The position numbers and the translations under genes are program-made. A stretch of DNA of 64,000 nt from Pelagibacterium flavum (GTDB lineage: Bacteria; Pseudomonadota; Alphaproteobacteria; Rhizobiales; Devosiaceae), in assembly GCF_025854335.1 (NCBI RefSeq), contig NZ_CP107716.1, positions 675,001-739,000 on the forward strand. The letters are read 5' to 3'. Positions 37,134 through 46,202 of this stretch are shown here, piece by piece. Under the pieces are notes generated by a model. That model searched no databases. It was not told the origin of the DNA and saw nothing but the letters and a program-made list of their open reading frames with translations. Each line of letters starts with the position of its first letter. Position 1 is the stretch's first letter.

Positions 37134-37811
37134 TTACTCCAGCGTCCGCTTTGCGCGCCGCGCTACCATGCGCTCTTCGTCACGGCGTGATCCCTTTTCT
37201 ATCTTCCCTTCTGCGCCGTCGCTTTCTGCGTCTGTCCTTACAAGCTCATCTTCTTTAAAGAGCCGGTCGACACCTCTTCGGTTGCTCTCGTTGTCGATGG
37301 GCAGCTCGTCATAAGCCTGATATCTTGTCATCCCTTCATTATTGGCCATGAGCTTCCGTACGCCCTCATAATCGGCACGATGTATGGCCGGCCTGTTGAA
37401 TTTCCCGGTTCCATCCTTCATTTGGTTTCGTTCTGAGTTGGTCGCGGTCCGGACCTCTTCGGCAAAAGTTACACACCTTCGCAATGCCCATTGGGGAATG
37501 CCGTCGGACGGTCTGGTAAGGCCGTCGCCGCTGGGGGCGTCTGAAATCGCATGGCCTATAGCCGCGACAGCGTGGAGGACGTCCTCAATCTCGTTTGCGA
37601 ATTCAAAACAGGCTTGCATAGCCCATTCTGGGATTTCGTTAGTCCATCGAACTTCCCCGTTCGCCTGACGTTTGCCTAGTCCTGATTTGCCTATGGCTAT
37701 TGCCGCATACCGGATGTCTCCGGTTTCTCCCCATAATCTGCGCGCGTCCGAGTAAGCATCCCTGTCGAGCGCTCCCTTTGCTCGCGGCCCATGATGTTTT
37801 TCATCTTTCAT
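37134..37811 (-). CDS. Element I protein of unknown function with an internal repeat
   Basis: The 225-residue protein holds two copies of a short unit, EIPEWAMQACFEFANEIEDV and GIPQWALRRCVTFAEEVRTA (pattern IPxWAxxxCxxFAxE). A KFNRPAIHRADYEGVRKLMA stretch precedes a charged C-terminal tail. No domain is recognised. The start overlaps the integrase stop (ATGA), so it is translated with the integrase. Confidence 0.65.
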   Translation of the reverse strand: MKDEKHHGPRAKGALDRDAYSDARRLWGETGDIRYAAIAIGKSGLGKRQANGEVRWTNEIPEWAMQACFEFANEIEDVLHAVAAIGHAISDAPSGDGLTRPSDGIPQWALRRCVTFAEEVRTATNSERNQMKDGTGKFNRPAIHRADYEGVRKLMANNEGMTRYQAYDELPIDNESNRRGVDRLFKEDELVRTDAESDGAEGKIEKGSRRDEERMVARRAKRTLE

Positions 37812-39115
37812 CGCTGCTCCCCCCGGGTACTATCGCCCCTTGCATTTGAGTATACCTGCCCGACAAGTTCCGTTGCTGCCCGCAGGGGATCATCGGCCAG
37901 GTGAGCGTATCTATGGGTCGTCTGAGACTGTGTGTGACCAAGCAGGGCCCCGATGAGCGGAAGTGAGGCGCCTTTTCCCACCAGCAGTGACGCGTAGGTG
38001 TGCCGAAGGTCGTGAATTCTGACATCAAGAACACCGTGGGGTATGTTGGTGACGAATTGCTGTGCGGCAGATAGGACTTCGGCTATTTTAGGCTGCCGCT
38101 GGAGCTCTTGTTCCAGCGTTCTGATAAGCGCCGCGGACTGAGGATGCGCTCTCCATAAAGCAACCGTTGCCTTTTCACGCACTGATTGCCAACTGCGCTT
38201 GATATCGGTGAGCGATTGGTCAGGTGTACGACCTGGAAAGACAAAGCGTTGGGACGTTTGCTCAGATTTGACCCGCCTGAGCAGCTTGAGGGTTTCGGTA
38301 CTAATTGGCACGCGGTGCTGTCGCTTCTGTTTGGTATGGTGCGAGGGCTTGGTCCAAATGCCTGCCTCCAGGTCAAACTCTCGCCATTCGGCTCGCAGCA
38401 CCTCACCTTTGCGGGCGCCAGTCAGCATCAGCAATCGTATCGCGTCGGCGCTGACACGCTCGGATAGGCTGCCCAGAGCGTCTGAGATGGCTTTCATTTC
38501 CGCGTCGGAAAGGAACCGCTCCCGAGGGTGCTCCAAATTCTTCCGCACTCCAACCGCAGCGTTCTTTTCAATCCACCCCCAGCGAATGGCCAGGTTAAGC
38601 GCCTTTCTCAGAACCTCAATGGTGCGGTTGGCTCTAACCGGACGGTCCTGCGATACCCAACGATGCAAGGCGTCGACATCATGAGGTGCGAGCTCTTCCA
38701 CTTTGATTTTTCCCATCCGGGGGAGGATCAGTTTTTGCCACATCGCATCGTCGTCCGCCGCAGAGCGCGCGCGCTTGCTGGGCAAGTGTTCTTGAGCGTA
38801 TTTCCGATACAGGTCGTAGACCGTCGGTGCGGTACGTGCCCTATCCTTTATTTCTAGTGGATCAATGCCTTGATCGATATTGCGCCTCAGTTCGGCAGCG
38901 TACGTCCTGGCTGCCGATACCGACCATTGGGGATATTGCCCAAGAGTGGTCCGGCGCTCCCTGCCGTTGATGCGGTAGTTCAGAACAAAGGATTTTGCTC
39001 CGGCCTGTGTAACTCGAAGTCCGAAACCGCTAAATCCATCGCAATAAATTATGCGACTGCCTTTGCTAGGCGGCTCCGCGTTCTTGGCAATCTTGTCGGT
39101 AAGCCTATCTGCCAT
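37808..39115 (-). CDS. int: Tyrosine integrase of element I
   Basis: The 435-residue protein has an N-terminal arm-binding DUF4102-like domain (GFGLRVTQAGAKSFVLNYR), a SAM-like core-binding domain and a catalytic domain with R in LTGARKGEV, K in HHTKQKRQHRV, HxxR in IHDLRHTYAS, H in LLGHTQSQTT and the Tyr in HRYAHL. It reads away from the right att copy, the usual place for an island integrase. Its start codon lies within the right arm-type repeat, which suggests self-repression. Confidence 0.94.
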   Translation of the reverse strand: MADRLTDKIAKNAEPPSKGSRIIYCDGFSGFGLRVTQAGAKSFVLNYRINGRERRTTLGQYPQWSVSAARTYAAELRRNIDQGIDPLEIKDRARTAPTVYDLYRKYAQEHLPSKRARSAADDDAMWQKLILPRMGKIKVEELAPHDVDALHRWVSQDRPVRANRTIEVLRKALNLAIRWGWIEKNAAVGVRKNLEHPRERFLSDAEMKAISDALGSLSERVSADAIRLLMLTGARKGEVLRAEWREFDLEAGIWTKPSHHTKQKRQHRVPISTETLKLLRRVKSEQTSQRFVFPGRTPDQSLTDIKRSWQSVREKATVALWRAHPQSAALIRTLEQELQRQPKIAEVLSAAQQFVTNIPHGVLDVRIHDLRHTYASLLVGKGASLPLIGALLGHTQSQTTHRYAHLADDPLRAATELVGQVYSNARGDSTRGEQR

Positions 39116-39138
39116 GTGTCCGCACTATGTCCGCCAAT
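39114..39138 (+). repeat. Element I right arm-type repeat
   Basis: TGTCCGCACTATGTCCG has two TGTCCG units with an 11-bp period, as at 19141. It overlaps the integrase start codon and lies about 130 bases from att copy 2. Confidence 0.7.
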
Positions 39139-39265
39139 AGTTGACCATCTGATGCGCTACTATGCCAACTGACGCCATTTGATGCCAGCAAATTTCACTA
39201 TTTTACTCAACTGTGTAAGTGAAAATCGCTGTTATTGGGCGACCTCCCGGCCAGAGATGGCTGCG

Positions 39266-39312
39266 GGCTCATAACCTGAAGGTCGTAGGTTCAAATCCTA
39301 CCCCCGCAACCA
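39266..39312 (+). repeat. att core copy 2
   Basis: These 47 bases repeat the tRNA-fMet 3' end between elements I and II. Two changes, C to T and G to A, fall on the same T-stem base pair and keep it paired. The upstream part of the tRNA is missing, so it is not a gene. Confidence 0.9.
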
Positions 39313-39341
39313 AATTCCTACGCGTTTCCAAACCCTTAAGT

Positions 39342-39368
39342 GCCGCCCTCCGGGGCGGCGTTTGCGTT
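39342..39368 (+). terminator. Terminator after att copy 2
   Basis: GCCGCCC and GGGCGGC form a 7-bp stem with a 4-base TCCG loop, followed by GTTTGCGTTTG. It would act as tRNA terminator if element I were lost. Confidence 0.6.
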
Positions 39369-39379
39369 TGCGCAGCCCG

Positions 39380-39403
39380 TGGAAGCACTGTGGAAGCAAG
39401 AGG
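39380..39403 (+). repeat. Element II left arm-type repeat
   Basis: TGGAAGCACTGTGGAAGC has two TGGAAGC units with an 11-bp period and lies 67 bases inside att copy 2. The 24-base segment matches 48132-48155 at 22 positions in the same orientation. Confidence 0.7.
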
Positions 39404-39481
39404 GAAGGAAGTCCTTCATATCGCTTCGTAAATCGGTGCCTGCGATCAAGCGCTCTCCCTTGTGCCATACCCTGTGACAAC

Positions 39482-41725
39482 TCAAAGATCGAACACGTCA
39501 CGCACCTGTTGCCTGATCTTGGCGGAGTCGATCGCGCCGTCTAGGCGGTTCTCTGACGTCACAAGGCGTTCGCCTTTATCGTTCTCGGCGCCGTTCGGCT
39601 CTAGCCCCAACACCTCGTCGTACCAATTGAGTTTCTTCGCCCATCTGCTCACGTAGGTCGGATCCGACAACATCCCTAGATGCTCCCAATAGACCGTCAC
39701 GCCCGTTGCCGGGTCTTCGGCCGTGAAGTCAGGATAACGCTCGATCCCGTCGGCACCGCGAAGTGCCTTCTCGTATTGATAGTCTATGCCCTCCGCGTTG
39801 AGTGCATCCGCCACCACAACCTCTGAGATCGAACGAACAAGTTCGCCCCGTGCCGTGCGATGGATCAGGCCACGTTCAAGGAACGCCCCACTCGGATCGG
39901 CCAGCATCTCCGGCGCAGCAAAGAGGTTAGTGTAGCGTCGTGCGACCTCCGAATACCTGGAGGATGTGTATGTTCTGAGGTCCGAGGGTTGCCCCTGCAC
40001 GAACAGGACGACGCCGTCGACCTGACGGGTCAGGGCGGTGTAGATCAACTCCCTGCTCAAGATGAAACAGGGCTGCGGTATCACGACGAACACCCGGTCG
40101 AACTGGCTGCCTTGGCTCTTGTGAACGGTCAGTGCATAGGCGAGTTCGAGGGCCACGGTGCCATCGTCTCCGAAGTCCCCCGGCCAATAGACGAAGGTCC
40201 TTCCTGGCTGCGTCCCAAATTCCACGTCTAGACGCTCTGGCGTTCGCCCATTCCAACGGTTGCCGAACCGCGTCTCACCTACGACAATTCCAATTTCTCC
40301 GTTCGATACCAAAGCCCTCTCGCGGCCGAGTACGCCTCTCAGGGCATTGGTGGTCGACATCACCTTGTCGCCGTAGATGATCCGCTCCGCTCCATTCGGG
40401 CGCGGGGTGCGTGGGCGGCGCGCTTCCGCAAAACGTAGCGCTTGCTTCCGGAAACGCTCGTGGAGGAAGCGGTTTAGTTCTTCGACCCCGTGTCCCTTGC
40501 CACGAACGGGTGTCAGCAATTGCCATGCCTCGCAGCGCTCCGACGCCCCCAGCCGGTTTCTTTCCGGCCACGCTGCGTTGAAGAAGACGCCGCTCTCACT
40601 GGCGACACCCCCGAGCGAGACCCCGAAGCCTCGTTCGTCCTCGTCGGTTGCGATTTCCGGGACGTGTTGGACGAGTGCCTCCAAAAGCTGGTCCTTAAGT
40701 TCCTCATCTGTCTGCCAGCAGCGAACTTCGACATGGCCGTCGGTCTCGCCGAGGGTCATGCGAGCCCAGATCTCGTCGGCTCCGGGATCTGGCGCTTCGT
40801 CGGTGAACCACGAAGCCAAAAGCAAGTCGTCACGACCTTTGTTGCCTTTGCCGGTCTGTCGGCGATGTACCGTCAGCTCTGTGTAGCCGGGCCCCACACG
40901 AGGGAACGGTGGCTCTCTATCGCTGTCCCATGGCCGGAGCACTCTCGCTAGGTCCACGAGAGGCCGCCCGGCCCCGATCGGCGGGAGCTGTCTGTGGTCG
41001 CCTACAAGGATGACCCGCTTCGGCCCCTTGAGCGCATCGAAGACTGCAGCAAGCATGTCTTCCGTGACCATCGAAGCCTCGTCGATGATCACGGTCCCAG
41101 CGCTCTCGACTTTTGGGGCGTTCGAGAGGCGATACTGCTGCGTCTCCGGGTCGAAGCGATCGGGTAGCAGGAATTGCGCGATGGTCAGAGCCTTCAGCCC
41201 CTCAATGTTCCTTTGCATCTGAACTCGTGCCTTGCCTGTCGGTGCAAGCAGCAGGATTCCGTCGCCGCGCACTTCCGGCAGATCGCAAAGCATCTGGAGT
41301 AGCCGAGTTTTGCCTGTCCCGGCAGGTCCAAGGAGCAGCGAAAAACGCGCCGAAAAGAGTTCTTCGAGCGCGGCTGCCTTTTCCCTCCGCGCCAACTCCT
41401 CGACCGCAGTCTCGTCATGGTCGTCGGGCATTTCGCCAAGCGACTGATTGACAAGGTCTCGCCACGCGTGACCCGTCTCATGTCGCCGGCCTTTCCTGCG
41501 TCGGCTCACCTGCTGGCGAAGTAGATCGTCAATCTTCTGTCTTTGGCCGAACTGCCAGGCGCGGGTTCCATCTGACAACGATGCGTCGACGATCACTGGT
41601 GCCATGACTGGATCCAACAGCGGCAACAAGTCCGTGCTGGGCCGACAAGGCGGGTCGAGTTCGAGCTCTCGGATCCCCTGCAGAACCTGATCGACAGGCA
41701 GCAAAGTGTGGCCCCTCGCCTCTGC
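39482..41725 (-). pseudogene. RecD-like helicase lacking its N-terminus
   Basis: The product has a superfamily 1 helicase core: Walker A LLGPAGTGKTRLL, Walker B IIDEASMVTEDML, GDHRQLPPIGAGRPL, and the late motif LTVHKSQGSQFD. About 140 residues follow with EKALRGADGIERYPDFTAED and VYWEHLGML, which resemble a PD-(D/E)xK nuclease tail. The reading frame is open into the IS21 end at 41726 with no natural start, so the N-terminus was lost with the IS insertion. An ATG or TTG inside (41704) could start a 740-residue remnant. Confidence 0.75.
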
Positions 41726-41838
41726 TGTTGATTTCCGCTGAGAAGTGACCCGGTTCAGGGAGATTTTTCCACTGAGAAGTGACCCATGTTTGAACGCTAT
41801 CCTGCTCGTTTTGGGCGGGAGATTTAGGAGTGTTGGAC

Positions 41839-43365
41839 ATGGCGTTTTTGAGCGTTATCCGGCGCTGGCATTTCCGGGACGGTTTATCGATCCGGGAGAT
41901 TGCGCGGCGCACGGGCCTGTCCCGGAATACCATTCGCAAATACCTTCGGACCGATACGGTTGAGCCGAAGTTCCAGGTTCCAGATCGGCCAAGCAAGATC
42001 GATGCTTTTGCCGAGAAGCTGTCAGGCTGGCTGAAGGCCGAGAGCCGCAAGCCGCGCAAGCAGCGGCGCACCATCAAGCAGATCCATGCTGATCTGGTGA
42101 GCCTCGGTTTCGAAGGCTCTTATGGTCGTGTGGCGGCCTTTGCCCGTCGATGGAAAGAGGAACGCCAGCGCGAGCAGAATGTGAGCGGCAGGGGCGTTTT
42201 CGTTCCTCTTGTTTTTGAGCCTGGCGAAGCTTTCCAGTTTGACTGGAGCGAGGATTGGGCACTGATCGGGGGCGAGCGGATCAAGCTCCAGGTCGCCCAT
42301 ACCAAGCTCTGCTACAGCCGGGCCTTTATTGTGCGGGCCTATCTGCTCCAGACCCACGAGATGCTGTTTGATGCCCACAACCATGCCTTCCGAGTTCTGG
42401 GCGGCGTCCCGCGCCGGGGCATTTATGACAACATGAGGACGGCCGTGGACAAGGTTGGCCGTGGCAAGGCACGTCAGGTCAATGCCCGGTTCTCGGCCAT
42501 GGCCAGCCACTTCCTGTTCGAGCCCGAGTTCTGCAACCCCGCTGCCGGTTGGGAAAAGGGTATGGTGGAAAAGAACGTGCTCGATATGCGGCACCGGCTT
42601 TTCCAGCCCTTGCCACGTGCAAACTCGCTCGATGAGTTGAACGTCTGGCTCGAGCAGCGCTGTGTGGCTCTATGGGAAGAGATTGCTCATGGCGCGGAAC
42701 CGGGTTCGGTTGCCAATTCCTGGTGCATCGAGACGCCGTATCTGATGACCGTGCCGCGGGCCTTTGACGGGTTCATCGAACATACCAAACGGGTCTCGCC
42801 CACCTGCCTGGTTCACCTCGAGCGCGTTCGCTATAGCGTTCCGGCCTCGTTCGCCAACAGACCGGTCAGCGTCAGGGTCTATCCGGACCGCATTGTCGTT
42901 GTCGCTGAAGGCCAGGCGATCTGCGAGCACAAGAGGATTATCGAGCGGCATCATGGGCAGGGTCACACCGTTTATGACTGGCGCCATTATCTGGCGGTGA
43001 TCCAGCGCAAGCCCGGTGCCCTGCGCAATGGTGCACCCTTTGCCGACATGCCCGATGGATTCCGGCAACTTCAGCGCCACCTTCTGGGCAAACCCGGTGG
43101 CGATCGTGAGATGGTCGAGATCCTGGCTCTGGTTCTCCATCACGACGAACAGGCGGTGCTGGCCGCGGTCGAGATGGCGCTGGAGGCCGGGGTGCCCACC
43201 AAGACCCATATCCTCAACCTGTTGCACAGGCTGATCGATGGCAAGCCGGGAACGGTGCCGCCAGTCAGGGCACCGCAGGCCCTTGTGCTGGGCAAGGAAC
43301 CGCAGGCCAATGTCGAGCGCTACGATACCCTGCGCGCGGACAAGGAGGTGCGCCATGCGTCATGA
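41839..43365 (+). CDS. istA: IS21 transposase IstA
   Basis: The 508-residue protein has an N-terminal HTH ([21 protein letters not shown]), an rve catalytic core with D in FDWSEDWA, D in [10 protein letters not shown] and E in [11 protein letters not shown], and a C-terminal IstB-interacting part. The ATG at 41839 has AGGAG eight bases upstream. Its end overlaps istB by 11 bases. Confidence 0.92.
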   Translation: MAFLSVIRRWHFRDGLSIREIARRTGLSRNTIRKYLRTDTVEPKFQVPDRPSKIDAFAEKLSGWLKAESRKPRKQRRTIKQIHADLVSLGFEGSYGRVAAFARRWKEERQREQNVSGRGVFVPLVFEPGEAFQFDWSEDWALIGGERIKLQVAHTKLCYSRAFIVRAYLLQTHEMLFDAHNHAFRVLGGVPRRGIYDNMRTAVDKVGRGKARQVNARFSAMASHFLFEPEFCNPAAGWEKGMVEKNVLDMRHRLFQPLPRANSLDELNVWLEQRCVALWEEIAHGAEPGSVANSWCIETPYLMTVPRAFDGFIEHTKRVSPTCLVHLERVRYSVPASFANRPVSVRVYPDRIVVVAEGQAICEHKRIIERHHGQGHTVYDWRHYLAVIQRKPGALRNGAPFADMPDGFRQLQRHLLGKPGGDREMVEILALVLHHDEQAVLAAVEMALEAGVPTKTHILNLLHRLIDGKPGTVPPVRAPQALVLGKEPQANVERYDTLRADKEVRHAS

Positions 43366-44146
43366 TCCGGCAAGCGCGGCCCTGATCATCATGCTCAAGA
43401 GCCTCAAGATGGCAGGCATGGCCCAGGCAATCAGCGAACTCACCGAACAGGGATCTCCGGCCTTTGAATCGGCCGTTCCGATCCTCTCACAATTGCTCAA
43501 GGCCGAGATGGCTGAAAGAGAGACGCGATCCATTGCCTATCAGCTCAAGGTGGCGCGCTTTCCAACCTACAAGGACTTGGCTGGCTTTGATTTTGCCAGT
43601 AGCGAGATCAATGAGGCCCTGGTGCGCCAGCTTCATGCCGGCGCCTTTATCGACAAGGCCGACAACGTGGTGTTGGTGGGCGGGCCGGGAACCGGCAAGA
43701 CCCACATCGCCACGGCACTGGGCATTCAGGCCATCGAGCATCACCGCAAGCGGGTTCGCTTCTTTTCGACCGTCGAACTGGTCAATGCGCTGGAGCAGGA
43801 AAAGGCCCAGGGCAAGGCCGGGCAGATCGCCAACCGGCTCATCCATTCCGATCTGGTGATCCTTGATGAGCTCGGATATTTGCCCTTCAGCGCTTCAGGA
43901 GGAGCATTGCTCTTCCATCTGCTGAGCAAGCTCTATGAGCGCACCAGCGTCATCATCACCACCAATCTCAGCTTTGCCGAATGGGCCAGCGTATTCGGCG
44001 ACGCCAAGATGACGACCGCGCTGCTCGACCGGCTGACCCATCACTGCCATATCCTCGAGACCGGAAACGACAGCTTCCGGTTCAAAAACAGCTCGGCCCA
44101 AACCGTCAAAACCAAAAAGGAGAAAACACCCGGCTTGACCACCTGA
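43355..44146 (+). CDS. istB: IS21 helper ATPase IstB
   Basis: The AAA+ protein has Walker [11 protein letters not shown] and Walker [13 protein letters not shown]. It assembles on DNA and delivers the target to IstA. The 263-residue length from [10 protein letters not shown] is normal; the start overlaps the istA end. Confidence 0.92.
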   Translation: MRHDPASAALIIMLKSLKMAGMAQAISELTEQGSPAFESAVPILSQLLKAEMAERETRSIAYQLKVARFPTYKDLAGFDFASSEINEALVRQLHAGAFIDKADNVVLVGGPGTGKTHIATALGIQAIEHHRKRVRFFSTVELVNALEQEKAQGKAGQIANRLIHSDLVILDELGYLPFSASGGALLFHLLSKLYERTSVIITTNLSFAEWASVFGDAKMTTALLDRLTHHCHILETGNDSFRFKNSSAQTVKTKKEKTPGLTT

Positions 44147-44222
44147 CCAATCCCAAATCATATCCATGAGGCGGGTCAATTCTCGGTGAAAATACCGGGT
44201 CACTTCTCAGCAGAAATCAACA

Positions 44223-44529
44223 CCGGAAGAACTTCGGGACGCAAATGCGGATGGCGCGCCAGCAACCCAAGAGCAACCATCATGTGCGTCTTACCACCAC
44301 CCATGGCTTGGGTAAGCTCGAAGACCGCTTGGTCTGATTTCCCGGAGAGACGCAGCATGCCCTCCTTGAAGAGCTGCTCCATTCCGTGCGTTACGAAGTT
44401 ACGGGCAAAAAAGTCGCGCCCGTCACCATTATCAGCGATCAAGTCAGCGAGGTTTTCGATGCCCTCAGCCATCCGATAATCCTTGATCACCGGATTGAAT
44501 GTGCAAGCTTGCTTGACTGTCTTGATCAC
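44223..44529 (-). pseudogene. N-terminal fragment of a DUF499 ATPase
   Basis: About 102 codons remain of a DUF499-type protein, which is normally around 1000 residues. The remnant includes FFARNFVTHGMEQLF and the Walker A region FELTQAMGGGKTHMMVALGL. The GTG start at 44529 overlaps the TGA of the upstream regulator gene. The frame then runs into IS21 and stops after eight IS-derived codons. DUF499 ATPases accompany DUF1156 methylases and helicases in DISARM-like defence clusters, so this is probably a lost defence locus. Confidence 0.78.
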
Positions 44530-44738
44530 TTGGACTGCTCCCCACGCTTCGTCTCTTCCGCAGCGTTTGGGACCGTATGACCGTGGCGACCGCAATAGTC
44601 CAAGATCATGACTTCGACCATGTTGGCCAGCGACCGATGCTCTTGTTCGGCCGCATTCCGCAGCGCGTCCTTGAGGGTTGGATCGAGCCTCAAAGTGAGC
44701 GTTGCCGTCTTGTTGCTGGCCATCATGGGGATCCGCAT
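44526..44738 (-). CDS. Ribbon-helix-helix regulator
   Basis: The 70-residue protein has an RHH/CopG-like core: a beta strand ATLTLRLDPTLKDALR followed by two helices with RSLANMVEVMILDYCG. Such proteins repress their own operons or act as antitoxins. It overlaps the DUF499 start by 4 bases, so it was the first gene of that operon. The start could be at 44738, 44726 or 44723. Confidence 0.7.
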   Translation of the reverse strand: MRIPMMASNKTATLTLRLDPTLKDALRNAAEQEHRSLANMVEVMILDYCGRHGHTVPNAAEETKRGEQSK

Positions 44739-44741
44739 GTG

Positions 44742-44758
44742 CTGCAAAAGTAATGCAG
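44742..44758. promoter_or_regulatory. Candidate operator of the RHH regulator
   Basis: CTGCAAAAGTAATGCAG has 5-bp arms and lies a few bases before the possible starts. Position suggests autorepression only. Confidence 0.35.
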
Positions 44759-44825
44759 AGTGCAGTATCGCACGCTAGCGCGTCACGGGAAAGCCCTGAA
44801 ACCTGTATGGATTGATCCCTTCCGC

Positions 44826-45983
44826 TCATCCCGCAAGCGCATCTTTGAGGGACGCAGCCACCGCGTCGGCAGCCATCCGCACAGGTTCCGCCGCGAGATG
44901 GGCGTAGCGGGCGGTAGTCTGGACTTGCGTGTGGCCGAGGAGCTTGCCGATCATCGGCAAACCCTGACCCGAGGCCACGGCCGTGGACGCGAAAGTGTGG
45001 CGCAGGTCGTGGATGCGCACGTCCTTGACACCAGCGCGGGCGCGCACGCGCTGCCAGAAGGGCTGCAGATCACTCAGGCGCTTGCCCGGCAGGGTGCCGA
45101 AGATGACCCACGGGTTGCCTTCGATGCGCTGGGCGTTGCGGAGCAGCTCGACGGCCGGCTGTCCGAGATGGACGACCTTGGCGCCCGACTTGGAGTCCGG
45201 CAGGCGCAGAACACGCTCGGCCAGATCGACGTGCGCCCATTGCAGCGTCATGATCTCGTTCAGCCGACAGCCGGTCAGGATGAGCAGGCGGGCGGCGAGA
45301 ATGGCCGAGGGCAGTTCGATCCCCTCCGCCTCCATCTCGCGCAGCACCTCACCGATCCGGCGCAGTTCCGCCGCGCTGAGAAAGCGCTCGCGCTTCTCCT
45401 CGGGGTACTTCCGGATGTGCTTTCGCGGGTTGGTGCCATCCGGCCGCAGCCCCCACATCTCGGCGAGGCTGAACATTTTCGAGACCACTTCGAGGCAGCG
45501 GTTTGCCTGATAGGGGATGTGGCGCAGGTCGTGGTGGAACTTCGCCACGTCTGCCCGGGTGATGCCCGTGACCGTGATCTGCCCGAGCGCGGGCAGGATG
45601 AAGCGTTCGAGGTTCCGGCGATACTCCTTGGCCGTGCTCGCCTTCACGCGGATCGCGATGTGCTCCTTGTCGAACCGCTCGGCCAGCTCCTTCACCGTGA
45701 TCGCCTTGCGCCCCGCGTCCCGCTCGGCGGCGGGGTCCGCGCCATTACGCGCCGCAGCGACAATGGAGATGGCGCGGTTGCGCGCCTGCTCGCAGGTCAG
45801 GACCGTGCTGGGCCCGAGGCTGATCCGCCGGGATCGGCGTCCGGCGCGATACTGGACCACGTAGCCCTTGCGCCCGCTCGGCAGCACACGCAACCCGAAG
45901 CCAGGGATCTCACTATCCCAGACGAAGTATTCGGCGGAGCGGGCTTCTGCGGCGTCGACGAGGCGTTTGGTGATCCTGGGCAT
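44826..45983 (-). CDS. int: Tyrosine integrase of element II
   Basis: The 385-residue protein has a DUF4102-like arm-binding domain (GFGLRVLPSGRKGYVVQYR), a core-binding domain and the catalytic set R in LTGCRLNE, K in LPDSKSGAK, HxxR in IHDLRHTFAS, H in LLGHTQVQTT and Tyr in ARYAHL. It resembles the element I integrase in layout but is clearly diverged. Unlike most island integrases it lies mid-element, about 2.3 kb from att copy 3. Confidence 0.93.
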   Translation of the reverse strand: MPRITKRLVDAAEARSAEYFVWDSEIPGFGLRVLPSGRKGYVVQYRAGRRSRRISLGPSTVLTCEQARNRAISIVAAARNGADPAAERDAGRKAITVKELAERFDKEHIAIRVKASTAKEYRRNLERFILPALGQITVTGITRADVAKFHHDLRHIPYQANRCLEVVSKMFSLAEMWGLRPDGTNPRKHIRKYPEEKRERFLSAAELRRIGEVLREMEAEGIELPSAILAARLLILTGCRLNEIMTLQWAHVDLAERVLRLPDSKSGAKVVHLGQPAVELLRNAQRIEGNPWVIFGTLPGKRLSDLQPFWQRVRARAGVKDVRIHDLRHTFASTAVASGQGLPMIGKLLGHTQVQTTARYAHLAAEPVRMAADAVAASLKDALAG

Positions 45984-46202
45984 GGCGCTCTTCGGTGGTT
46001 CTTTCGCCGTTCCACAGTGCTAAAGCGCGGGCGACAGTCAACGAACACATTGAAATTGCGAAGAAAAAAGAAGTGGCTCGCATTTCCGCGCAGGGCGTTT
46101 CGGCGCACTGGCGCGCGAAATCGACGAGCCCAGCGAATCAGAACGCAGGTTCCGCACCCCGTGGACCGCTGTTAGGCTCGGGGAAAAGAAACTGGCGATC
46201 CG

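Larger units (their letters stand above)
41726..44222 (+). mobile_element. IS21-family insertion sequence, 2497 bp
   Basis: The ends are inverted repeats starting TGTTGATTTC and continuing with GCTGAGAAGTGACCCGG on both sides. A second copy of the GAGAAGTGACCC sub-repeat lies inside each end, as is typical of IS21. istA and istB are complete. The flanks (TCTGC left, CCGGA right) show no target duplication. Confidence 0.92.

Noticed and set aside
39266..39312. Additional tRNA-Met gene
   Set aside because: Only the anticodon arm and 3' half are present; the 5' acceptor strand and D-arm are absent.
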